Below, in pieces: positions 46,396 to 53,429 of a stretch of DNA of 64,000 nt. The notes under the pieces are model-generated. The model made no database searches. It had not been told where the DNA came from and was given only the letters and a program-made list of their open reading frames with translations. The DNA lies in the NCBI RefSeq assembly GCF_009900745.1, contig NZ_WXVU01000011.1, positions 1-64,000 on the forward strand. Reading direction: 5' to 3'. The position numbers and the translations under genes were made by a program. Source of the stretch: Chryseobacterium sp. c4a (GTDB taxonomy: Bacteria; Bacteroidota; Bacteroidia; Flavobacteriales; Weeksellaceae). Position 1 is the first letter of the stretch. Each line of letters opens with the position of its first letter.

Positions 46396-46434
46396 TCTCT
46401 TTTGTTTTTATATTAAGCTGGTTGTATTCTTTCC

Positions 46435-46462
46435 TTAAAAACCTCTCACTAAAAGTAAGAGG
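46435..46462 (-). terminator. Terminator downstream of the cold-shock operon
   Basis: On the minus strand CCTCTTAC pairs with GTGAGAGG (loop TTTTA), followed by T5. It lies about 165 nt past the cspA-like stop, so the transcript has a long 3' tail. Confidence 0.7.
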
Positions 46463-46627
46463 CCAAATGAACATTATGGAAATAAAAAATAGTGTATTTA
46501 TAGTAATGTCCGTTCAAATACCATATCCAAACAAATAGCCTGAATTCTGAATTTGTAAAAAAATATAAAAATATGAAACTGAAATTGCAAAAAATTATCT
46601 TTTGAAATATCTACAATCAAGTTTAAA

Positions 46628-46822
46628 TTATGCCAATTTTACATTGACAGCATTTAAGCCCTTGTCGCTTTTTTGTACATCAAAAACGACTTTATCATTT
46701 TCACGAATTGCACTTACGCTCAATCCTGAAGAATGTACAAATATGTCCTTACTTCCATCTGCTGGAGTAATAAATCCGAAGCCCTTTGCTTCATTGAAAA
46801 ATTTTACGGTGCCTTGTTGCAT
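46628..46822 (-). CDS. Cold-shock protein (CspA family)
   Basis: 64 aa: QGTVKFFNEAKGFGFITPAD with RNP1 KGFGFI, and KDIFVHSSGL with RNP2. It binds single-stranded RNA/DNA and acts as an RNA chaperone. It follows the DEAD-box helicase by 50 bp on the same strand, a natural cold-adaptation pair. Confidence 0.96.
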   Translation of the reverse strand: MQQGTVKFFNEAKGFGFITPADGSKDIFVHSSGLSVSAIRENDKVVFDVQKSDKGLNAVNVKLA

Positions 46823-46872
46823 TGTAATTATTATTAAAAATTGAATAGTATGTTCTGTAAACGCTACAGAAT

Positions 46873-47991
46873 TTATTTATAAAATGATCTGACCGGTACT
46901 GTAAAGCCGATCAGCTTTTGAATATTTTTAAGGTCTACACGTTCGTCTGCATCACAAAACGAAATAGCAGTACCCTCTGCCCCAGCCCTTCCGGTTCTTC
47001 CAATCCGATGAACATAAGTTTCCGGGATATTAGGAAGTTCGTAGTTAACAACATTGGGAAGGTCATCTATATCAATGCCTCTTGCTGCAATATCTGTAGC
47101 CACCAATACATTAATTCTGCTGGTTTTAAAATCATCAAGTGCATTTTGCCTGGCTGCCTGTGATTTATTTCCATGAATAGCAGCGGCAAAAATCCCTACA
47201 TCTTCTAATTGCTGAACAAGTTTATTCGCGACATGTTTGGTACGGGTAAAAACTAATGATCTGACCGTACTTTTTTCCTGTAATATATCAATCAACAGAT
47301 CTGTTTTATCTTTTTTCTCTACAAAATATACAGACTGCTTTACTGTTTGTGCCGTTGAAGATACAGGAGTTACGGTAACCTCAACAGGATTATTAAGAAT
47401 GCTTGCAGCAAACCTCTTTATACTTAACGGCATGGTGGCAGAAAAAAATAAGGTTTGTCTTCTTCTGGGAACTAAGGCTAACACCTTTTTTACATCATTT
47501 ACGAATCCCATATCAAGCATCCTGTCTGCTTCATCCAAAACCAATATTTCAATCTTAGAGAGATCAATATGTCTTTTATCCACCAAATCCAATAATCTTC
47601 CTGGTGTTGCTACAAGAATATCCACTCTTTTTCTCAGAGCAGCAAGCTGGCCACCTATTGAAACTCCCCCAAAAACAGAAAGTTGGGATAAAGGCAGATA
47701 TTTGCTGTAAATGCTAAAGTTTTCTTCTATCTGTATCGCCAATTCCCGGGTTGGAGTAAGAATTAAGGTACGTATTTCTTTATGTTCAGGATTATGTCTT
47801 TTCAGTAACTGTAATATAGGCATAGCAAACGCTGCAGTTTTCCCGGTTCCGGTTTGTGCACATGCTATGATATCCCTTCCTCCCAGAATATGTGGAATTG
47901 CAGTACTCTGTATTTCGGTGGGCCTGGAATATCCGGCTTCCGTTACAGCACGAACAATGGGATTGATTAAGTTTAAATTTTTAAAGCTCAT
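46873..47991 (-). CDS. DEAD-box ATP-dependent RNA helicase (RhlE-like)
   Basis: 372 aa with all motifs: Q motif YSRPTEIQSTAIPHILGG, I AQTGTGKT, Ia PTRELA, II LDEADRMLDMG, III FFSATMP, V ATDIAARGIDI and VI HRIGRTGRAG. It ends soon after the second helicase domain, without the basic tail found in many RhlE proteins. It unwinds structured RNA; the cspA-like gene downstream supports a role at low temperature. Confidence 0.95.
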   Translation of the reverse strand: MSFKNLNLINPIVRAVTEAGYSRPTEIQSTAIPHILGGRDIIACAQTGTGKTAAFAMPILQLLKRHNPEHKEIRTLILTPTRELAIQIEENFSIYSKYLPLSQLSVFGGVSIGGQLAALRKRVDILVATPGRLLDLVDKRHIDLSKIEILVLDEADRMLDMGFVNDVKKVLALVPRRRQTLFFSATMPLSIKRFAASILNNPVEVTVTPVSSTAQTVKQSVYFVEKKDKTDLLIDILQEKSTVRSLVFTRTKHVANKLVQQLEDVGIFAAAIHGNKSQAARQNALDDFKTSRINVLVATDIAARGIDIDDLPNVVNYELPNIPETYVHRIGRTGRAGAEGTAISFCDADERVDLKNIQKLIGFTVPVRSFYK

Positions 47992-48433
47992 TATAAATTC
48001 CGGTCTTCCGGTAGTTGGTAAACAAATCTGTTGATCAGAATTTGAATTGGTGTACGGATAAACAAATAAAGAATACCTTTCCGGTTTATCATTTTGCTTG
48101 CTTTATCGGTAACAATATCATTCAATATTATTTATGATCAGCAATAACATATCATTCCTATTTATAGTAGGATTTTTACAATCTTCGACTTTTTACTCAT
48201 GAAATCAAGATTATAAATGGGTAGCTGGAAAAGCAAAACTGGAAAAGAAAATTGTGATTTTAAACTATTACAGAATAGCAAAGGCAGAAACCTGTTTTAT
48301 AAATGTTTTGCAAACCTACGATAAAAAAAACAAACAAAGCTATATTTAATTAACTGATTATCAAAAATTTATTTATACCTTCCGCACGTTAATCGAATTG
48401 TTTGCAGATGCGGATGATTTTAAGCTTCCCAAA
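47992..48433. other. Divergent intergenic region between helicase and GT14 gene
   Basis: About 440 bp with no gene. It must hold both divergent promoters. Cold-shock genes often have long structured leaders, and the space upstream of the helicase would allow one, but I see no strong stem-loop or cold box. A TTG at 48398 is an alternative start for the glycosyltransferase. Confidence 0.5.
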
Positions 48434-49381
48434 ATGCAAACTGCTTTTCCCAAAACCCAACCTCAGACCCAGACCCTGAAATCACATGCAACATCGCATG
48501 TAAAAATTGCCTATTTTATTATGATTCATCATAAACCTCATGTATTCAAGGCAATGTTTCAGAAAATTTATACAAAAGATCAGTTCTATTTTATTCACAT
48601 TGACAGAAAAGCCCAAGACTCTTTTACAGAAGAAATACAGCTCTATATAACACAATTTCCGAATGTTTTTATTCTAGAAAGTCTGAATATTGTTTCAGGT
48701 GGCTTCAGTATGATCCAGGCAGAGCTTAATGCAATGGAGTTTCTCTTAAATGCAAGCCGGGAATGGGATTATTTCATCAATCTCAGTGGTGAAGATTATC
48801 CCCTGAAATCCCAACCCATCATACGTAATTTTCTTACCGTAAATAACGGCCGGAATTATCTATTCTACTATGATCAGAAATTTTACAGACCAGATACCCT
48901 GAAAAGAATACAGAATCATTTCACTGAATTAGCCTATATGATCTCCTCATTCATCTATAAAAGAGAATTTATGAAAGGAGTAATACCCTATATTGGTGGG
49001 AAATGGTTTATGTTTACAAGGGAAACTTGTGCTTTCTTAACAAGCAATAAAAAAGTAATGGACTTTGAAGATTACTACCTACACACTTTTTTACCTGCCG
49101 AATCTTTTTTTCAGACTGTTCTTATGAACACATCTTTTAATGACATTATTGTGAATGATGATAAAAGAGCAATATTTGAAAAATCAATTTTTCATAATAA
49201 ACAAGATATATTGAAGTATATAGATTCTCTGAAATCTACCAATCAGCTCTTTATCAGAAAAATAAACCATAAAACAGATGAAAATATCCGGAACTATATT
49301 GAAAACACCTTTCTTCTTCCCTTAACCGAGGTTGATGAAGTGGAAAGAGAATTAAAAAGAGACGACCAGCAAAATAATTAA
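48434..49381 (+). CDS. Core-2/I-branching-type glycosyltransferase (GT14 family)
   Basis: I use the ATG at 48434; an open frame starts with TTG 12 codons earlier. The product is about 315 aa. GT14 motifs: KIAYFIMIHHKPHVFKAMFQ, FIHIDRKAQDSF, FSMIQAELNAMEFLLN, DYFINLSGEDYPLKSQPIIR, YIGGKWFMFTRETCAFL, and AESFFQTVLMNTSF. GT14 enzymes usually transfer GlcNAc or xylose; in Bacteroidota the substrate is unknown. It is a single gene with a strong terminator at 49460. Confidence 0.9.
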   Translation: MQTAFPKTQPQTQTLKSHATSHVKIAYFIMIHHKPHVFKAMFQKIYTKDQFYFIHIDRKAQDSFTEEIQLYITQFPNVFILESLNIVSGGFSMIQAELNAMEFLLNASREWDYFINLSGEDYPLKSQPIIRNFLTVNNGRNYLFYYDQKFYRPDTLKRIQNHFTELAYMISSFIYKREFMKGVIPYIGGKWFMFTRETCAFLTSNKKVMDFEDYYLHTFLPAESFFQTVLMNTSFNDIIVNDDKRAIFEKSIFHNKQDILKYIDSLKSTNQLFIRKINHKTDENIRNYIENTFLLPLTEVDEVERELKRDDQQNN

Positions 49382-49459
49382 ACTTCTGGGTGAAAGAAAG
49401 AACACCATGGAAGAAACTGAACCTGAGAAATAGTCTCTGATCTACATTACAATAACACA

Positions 49460-49493
49460 AAATCCCTTTAAACAGATATTTAAAGGGATTTTT
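49460..49493. terminator. Strong bidirectional terminator between GT14 and the RiPP operon
   Basis: AAATCCCTTTAAA (49460-49472) and TTTAAAGGGATTT (49479-49491) form a perfect 13-bp stem with a 6-nt loop; T-rich on the plus side. It separates convergent genes. Confidence 0.9.
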
Positions 49494-49524
49494 ATTTACT
49501 ATATGATTTTTAATCATAGAAATT

Positions 49525-50526
49525 TTATTCAGCTTTTATATTCCAAGGATAAGAATCCTGTTCAGGAATATTATAGAATTCTGCTGTGCTATCTAAAGAC
49601 AGCTCATCCGTTATTGGGAAACAATATCTAAGTGCTGAATGCTTTATTTGATTGATATAATCATTATTTACAAACCAAAGTTTTTGAAAATCTGCAGTTT
49701 CAACAATATCAGATAAACGATCGGTATTCACATTTCCAAAAGATTTTTCAAAAGAAATAAAATTCTTTATCATCCCCTTTTTATCGATGCATACTTTTTT
49801 ATTTAAAAATACATTATGCTCTAAGCTTTCTAAATAAAAATTTAAATTCATATAGATAGGATTTTGGCTTTGAGAAATATAATTAGACAGCGATAAATCG
49901 TCCTGTGAAAAATAGAAATTTTTCTCAGACTTACTAACCGTATGATTATAAATGATTAGCTCTGTTTTATTCAAGTCTTTCCAGCCCTGATCTATAAATG
50001 CAATATCAGCATCTGATAAGAAATTATGATTAAGAACAATCTGTATTGTTCTCATAAATGAATTTTCAAATTTTTTGACAATAGAAACTAATTTTTCAAG
50101 TTCCATTTTATCTTTTACCCAAATTTCAACTTTACCGCAAAACAATTCGTTAAGCTGAGTAAGTACAGATTCAATATCGTAGTTTTCAAAATTTTCTACT
50201 TCAATAATTGAATTATTGATGATATCAGGTGTTACATAAGAAGTATTAATTTTAGGATACTGATTGACATCATCCACATAAAATCCGAAATCATTTTCTA
50301 CAAGAAAATCAAGAATTTCAGCAGAATCTTCTCTCAGGTCGGAATCATTTTTAATTTCGGAAATATTTTTAACCTCACAAGTGTCTGTGATTAAATCATA
50401 GATATACTCATCAATTTCAAGATAGCTAATCTTATGCAGATCAAAAAGTAAAATCTCCTCTTCTCCCTTAACAGGAATACAATTCGCAAAAAGTTTAAAG
50501 AAATAATTTTCAGGAGTTTTCATCAT
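49525..50526 (-). CDS. GwsS-like SPASM-domain peptide maturase with most SPASM cysteines missing
   Basis: 333 aa, matching the SPASM maturase of grasp-with-spasm systems: it starts YFFKLFANCIPVKGEEEILL, has VEIWVKDKMELEKLVSIVKK, and its C-terminal part (C246-IDKKGMIKN-F256, then S262-FGN, W..NND, then LRY near 299-301) aligns with the usual SPASM end. The family pattern as I recall it is IKNCPS..SFGN and then CKDCEFR(H/Y)xCTDCRA. Here position 256 is Phe, and CKDC aligns with IKHS and CTDC with FPIT, so the iron-sulfur ligands are gone. There is no radical-SAM CxxxCxxC. It overlaps the 75-aa gene upstream by 17 bp. It probably still binds the peptide or ligase. Confidence 0.78.
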   Translation of the reverse strand: MMKTPENYFFKLFANCIPVKGEEEILLFDLHKISYLEIDEYIYDLITDTCEVKNISEIKNDSDLREDSAEILDFLVENDFGFYVDDVNQYPKINTSYVTPDIINNSIIEVENFENYDIESVLTQLNELFCGKVEIWVKDKMELEKLVSIVKKFENSFMRTIQIVLNHNFLSDADIAFIDQGWKDLNKTELIIYNHTVSKSEKNFYFSQDDLSLSNYISQSQNPIYMNLNFYLESLEHNVFLNKKVCIDKKGMIKNFISFEKSFGNVNTDRLSDIVETADFQKLWFVNNDYINQIKHSALRYCFPITDELSLDSTAEFYNIPEQDSYPWNIKAE

Positions 50527-50737
50527 CTATTTTTTTGAGTTTAAGTTTCGTTGTAGGCTTATAGCTTACATACCTTTGATAGGCTGAAGATTTATGTATT
50601 TTACTGGCAGTAGATGTTTCGTAGCCAGATTCCATCTGTCTGATTTTTTTAAAATCCATCTGAAACATAAATCTAAAATATAAAGGAAGTGTTTTTAATT
50701 CATCTTCACTGAAGTACTGAAATTCATTCATAATCAT
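50510..50737 (-). CDS. 75-aa protein overlapping both RiPP enzymes
   Basis: MIMNEFQYFSEDELKTLPLY, then FRFMFQMDFKKIRQMESGYE and a Lys-rich tail KPTTKLKLKKIDDE. It overlaps the ATP-grasp gene by 14 bp at its start and the SPASM gene by 17 bp at its end, so all three are translationally coupled. No family recognised; it does not look like a PqqD-type recognition domain. It may be an adaptor for the precursor or a third maturation component. Confidence 0.65.
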   Translation of the reverse strand: MIMNEFQYFSEDELKTLPLYFRFMFQMDFKKIRQMESGYETSTASKIHKSSAYQRYVSYKPTTKLKLKKIDDENS

Positions 50738-51677
50738 TATTTATTAACCATTCTGCGACCTCTTTTTCCAAGGTATAGTTCGTAGGAGTGCTATACCCAA
50801 TTATTTGCCCTACCGGGTTTACTTCAAGGAAATAAAACTCTCCGGAAGTTGTTTTGATAATATCAATTGCTCCGCAGTTCAACCCTAGATCCTTCATTAA
50901 TCCAGTGATCTTTGTTTCAATTTCTTCAGGAAATTTAAAAGGAATCATTCTTACGGTTTCCGCATCAAAACCTACACTTCTTTTGATATCTAAAGTCTTA
51001 GAATTCAAAATCGCTGTTGGGAAGAATTTACCATCCAGATAAAAACATCTGATTTCGTGAGCCGAGTCTATTTTTCCTTGTAACAATGATGGAAAGAAAG
51101 ATTCTCCATCATTCATAGCAGATAAATCCATTTTTTCTGTAAAAGATTTATAGCAAAAATTTTGGTCTTTATCTACAATAAGCTTGGAATCTGATATCGG
51201 TTTTGTGATATACTCTGTCTCAGTATCCAGTTCCGCAGTCACAGAGTTTACAATAAAAGAAGGAGCTATATTAATCCCATGTTTATGAGCCAGATATAAA
51301 GTATACAACTTATTGTGATTCTTATTGGCAAAGGGATTACATAAGGTTTTTTTACCAGAGAGCAACATGAATATAAAGGAACTGATTTCATTAAGCTCCG
51401 AACTTAATTCAAAATTCAATTGAGATCGGTTAGGAATATCTTTAGGAAGCTGAAATCCGAATTCATTCCATCTTCTGTACCAAACCACATTAATTTCATC
51501 AATTGAAATTACCATGTCATTGATTTTTATTATTCCTTTTGCTACATCAATATATAAAGACTTATTATTGAGAATATCTTCACTATTCAGCCTAATAAAT
51601 GGTGCTTTTTTATACAGAAGCCAATCGATGACCATGTCAGTCGTTGGTTCTTTTTCATTTGAAAAAATTAAAATCAT
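50724..51677 (-). CDS. ATP-grasp peptide maturase (GwsG/MvdD type)
   Basis: 317 aa. ATP-grasp elements: K159-P in EYITKPISDS, acid/basic pair in HEIRCFYLDGKFFPTAILNS (E208, R210), Asp272 in NCGAIDIIKTTSGEFYFLEV and E285-V-N287 that binds magnesium. The start MILIFSNEKEPTTDMVIDWL and DEINVVWYRRWNEFGF fit the grasp-with-spasm ligase family, related to microviridin ligases. It activates Asp/Glu side chains by ATP and joins them to Ser/Thr (ester) or Lys (amide). The precursors upstream have conserved Ser and Asp positions. A stem-loop at 51701 separates it from them. Confidence 0.9.
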   Translation of the reverse strand: MILIFSNEKEPTTDMVIDWLLYKKAPFIRLNSEDILNNKSLYIDVAKGIIKINDMVISIDEINVVWYRRWNEFGFQLPKDIPNRSQLNFELSSELNEISSFIFMLLSGKKTLCNPFANKNHNKLYTLYLAHKHGINIAPSFIVNSVTAELDTETEYITKPISDSKLIVDKDQNFCYKSFTEKMDLSAMNDGESFFPSLLQGKIDSAHEIRCFYLDGKFFPTAILNSKTLDIKRSVGFDAETVRMIPFKFPEEIETKITGLMKDLGLNCGAIDIIKTTSGEFYFLEVNPVGQIIGYSTPTNYTLEKEVAEWLINNDYE

Positions 51678-51727
51678 AAATTAAAAAAAATTAAAAAAAT
51701 AAAATACAAGATCAGATCCTGTATTTT
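51673..51727 (-). terminator. Stem-loop between precursor genes and the ATP-grasp gene
   Basis: AAAATACA (51701-51708) pairs with TGTATTTT (51720-51727), loop AGATCAGATCC; the minus strand continues with T-rich sequence. A partial terminator would keep the precursors at a higher level than the enzyme. Confidence 0.65.
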
Positions 51728-51753
51728 ATTTTTTTTATATGTGCATTTATTAT

Positions 51754-51945
51754 TTAGTTATCGAAATCAGCAACAAGTGAACACAAAGTTTGCTCACCTT
51801 TTTTATCTATATCGTGATCCCATGAACACATTGTAATATCAAAAGATTCTTCCATTTGTTGAAGTCCGCCATGTGCTTTGGCCATCTGATTTTTGTTGAT
51901 TACCTTCATTTTAGATAAATCAATCTTTTTCATTTCTTTTTTCAT
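51754..51945 (-). CDS. RiPP precursor 1 (graspetide-type), last of six
   Basis: 63 aa. Leader MKKEMKKIDLSKMKVINKNQ..AKAHGG, then GLQQMEESFDIT. The core holds two nine-residue units: MCSWDHDID and LCSLVADFD, spaced by KKGEQT. It differs from the others in having Cys at unit position 2 and longer spacing. Cys residues here could react with dehydrated residues. Confidence 0.85.
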   Translation of the reverse strand: MKKEMKKIDLSKMKVINKNQMAKAHGGLQQMEESFDITMCSWDHDIDKKGEQTLCSLVADFDN

Positions 51946-51957
51946 ATCAGTTTAATT

Positions 51958-52140
51958 TTAAAAGTCAATATCTTTAAATACAGAACATAATGATCCTTTG
52001 TCATAATCGTATGCAACCGAAGTTAATCCGATATCTGCAACTTCTTCCATTTGCTGAAGTCCCCCATGCAGGGTAGCCATTTCTTTTTGATCAATTACCT
52101 TTAATGTACTAAGGTTTATTTTTTTAGCATTTTTTTTCAT
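51958..52140 (-). CDS. RiPP precursor 2 (graspetide-type)
   Basis: 60 aa. Leader MKKNAKKINLSTLKVIDQKE with HGG, then LQQMEEVADIG. Units: LTSVAYDYD and LCSVFKDID, spacer KGS. Ends in F. Clearly related to neighbours by leader and units. Confidence 0.85.
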   Translation of the reverse strand: MKKNAKKINLSTLKVIDQKEMATLHGGLQQMEEVADIGLTSVAYDYDKGSLCSVFKDIDF

Positions 52141-52158
52141 AATTAAGATTTTATAATG

Positions 52159-52350
52159 TTATACATCATTATCACTGAAAAGAGATGAAAATCCTCCGTC
52201 ATGCTCAATATCTGAGAATAAAGAAGAGAATTTTTCAGGAGCCAATGACTCATCAGGAGAGCTTGATCCTCCAAGAACTGTAATTAAGCTCTTCTTGTCA
52301 ACGACTTTTAGAGACTTAATATCTATTTTTTTTACTTCTTTCTTTTTCAT
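52159..52350 (-). CDS. RiPP precursor 3 (graspetide-type)
   Basis: 63 aa. Leader MKKKEVKKIDIKSLKVVDKK with LGG (His replaced by Leu before GG), then SSSPDESLAPEK. Units: FSSLFSDIE and FSSLFSDND, spacer HDGG. Confidence 0.85.
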   Translation of the reverse strand: MKKKEVKKIDIKSLKVVDKKSLITVLGGSSSPDESLAPEKFSSLFSDIEHDGGFSSLFSDNDV

Positions 52351-52360
52351 GATATGTCAT

Positions 52361-52549
52361 TTATTTGTCAATGTCTGAAAATAGAGAAGAAAAAGAACCT
52401 TTATCTGTATCATCAAAAAGTGATGTAAAGGCCGCAGGCGCTAAAGAGTCTTCCATTTGCTGAAGTCCTCCATGAAGTGTTGCTAATTTCTTTTGATCAA
52501 TTACCTTCAATGTACTAAGGTTCATTGTTTTGTTCGCGTTTTTTTTCAT
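52361..52549 (-). CDS. RiPP precursor 4 (graspetide-type)
   Basis: 62 aa. Leader MKKNANKTMNLSTLKVIDQK with HGG, then LQQMEDSLAPAA. Units: FTSLFDDTD and FSSLFSDID, spacer KGS. Nearly the same as precursor 5 in the core. Confidence 0.85.
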   Translation of the reverse strand: MKKNANKTMNLSTLKVIDQKKLATLHGGLQQMEDSLAPAAFTSLFDDTDKGSFSSLFSDIDK

Positions 52550-52573
52550 AGTAATTAAGATTTTAAAAATGTG

Positions 52574-52609
52574 TTATATATCATTATCACCGAGAAAAGA
52601 TGTATTCAT
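52574..52609 (-). pseudogene. Remnant of a precursor 3' end
   Basis: On the minus strand 12 codons read MNTSFLGDNDI stop, closely matching the last residues of precursor 3 (SSLFSDNDV stop). Flanking bases also resemble those after precursor 3. It is a decayed extra copy. Confidence 0.55.
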
Positions 52610-52642
52610 TTCTTTTCTTCGTGATCAGCTGATGAACATTAA

Positions 52643-52831
52643 TTAGTTTTCAATATCTGAGAATAAAGAAGAGAAAGAGCCTTTGTCTGTATCATCAAAA
52701 AGAGATGTAAAGGCTGAAGGGGCCATAGTATCTTCAATATTGATTGCTCCTCCATGAAGTGTTTTTAATTTGTTTTGATCAATTACCTTTAGCTTATCAA
52801 GGTTCATTGTTTTGATGGATTGTTTTTTCAT
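52643..52831 (-). CDS. RiPP precursor 5 (graspetide-type)
   Basis: 62 aa. Leader MKKQSIKTMNLDKLKVIDQN with HGG, then AINIEDTMAPSA. Units: FTSLFDDTD and FSSLFSDIE, spacer KGS. Confidence 0.85.
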   Translation of the reverse strand: MKKQSIKTMNLDKLKVIDQNKLKTLHGGAINIEDTMAPSAFTSLFDDTDKGSFSSLFSDIEN

Positions 52832-53003
52832 AGTTAAAATTTTTAAAAAGTTTTACATGGTTGATTAGATCTGAAAAAAGAGATAGAATTTCCCGCTCTA
52901 CCCAAATATTTATGAGTAAAGAGATTTTTTTTCAGATATTAATGACTCTTGAATCTATTATTTCCCAAGAATTGTCATTAATTTTTTCGTGAAGAATTAG
53001 TTT

Positions 53004-53195
53004 TTATTTTTCAATATCTGAGAATAGGGAGGAAAAAGTATCAGTGTTATCATTATCACTTACAAGAGAAGACCATGCAGACTGCTCTAGGGATAATTCT
53101 CTACCTCCACCGTGTATTGAATTAAGATTTTCTTTGTTGATTACTTTTAAAGAGTTTAAATCAATCTTTTTAGAATTTTTGTTAGTTTTTTTCAT
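53004..53195 (-). CDS. RiPP precursor 6 (graspetide-type), first of the run
   Basis: 63 aa. Leader MKKTNKNSKKIDLNSLKVIN with HGGG, then RELSLEQSA. Units: WSSLVSDND and FSSLFSDIE, spacer NTDT. The promoter of the run should lie upstream of 53195; I found no full-consensus -7 box there. Confidence 0.85.
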   Translation of the reverse strand: MKKTNKNSKKIDLNSLKVINKENLNSIHGGGRELSLEQSAWSSLVSDNDNTDTFSSLFSDIEK

Positions 53196-53429
53196 AGTTA
53201 ATAAGTTTTTATAAAATTATTTCTTTAAACAAAAGCTACTATTCTTTGCTCGTACCCTTAATTTCAAAAATCAATTATTTAACAAATTAAGCAAAAAGTA
53301 CAAAACATGAATAAACAACCTTTATTTTCTTGAGTATTTCACTCTCATGTGGTTAGTTTGGTAAATATATAAAAAAAATGAATAGAAAATTTTTTTTTAT
53401 ACTTATCTTAGAAAAAAAATTAATTTTTC

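Noticed and set aside
49525..50526. Radical-SAM enzyme
   Set aside because: The CxxxCxxC motif is absent, and the sequence fits the SPASM-only maturase of grasp-with-spasm systems.
51754..53195. Regularly spaced repeated DNA, CRISPR-like at first sight
   Set aside because: Each unit of about 190 bp is a complete gene with start, leader, core and stop. There are no short identical repeats or unique spacers.
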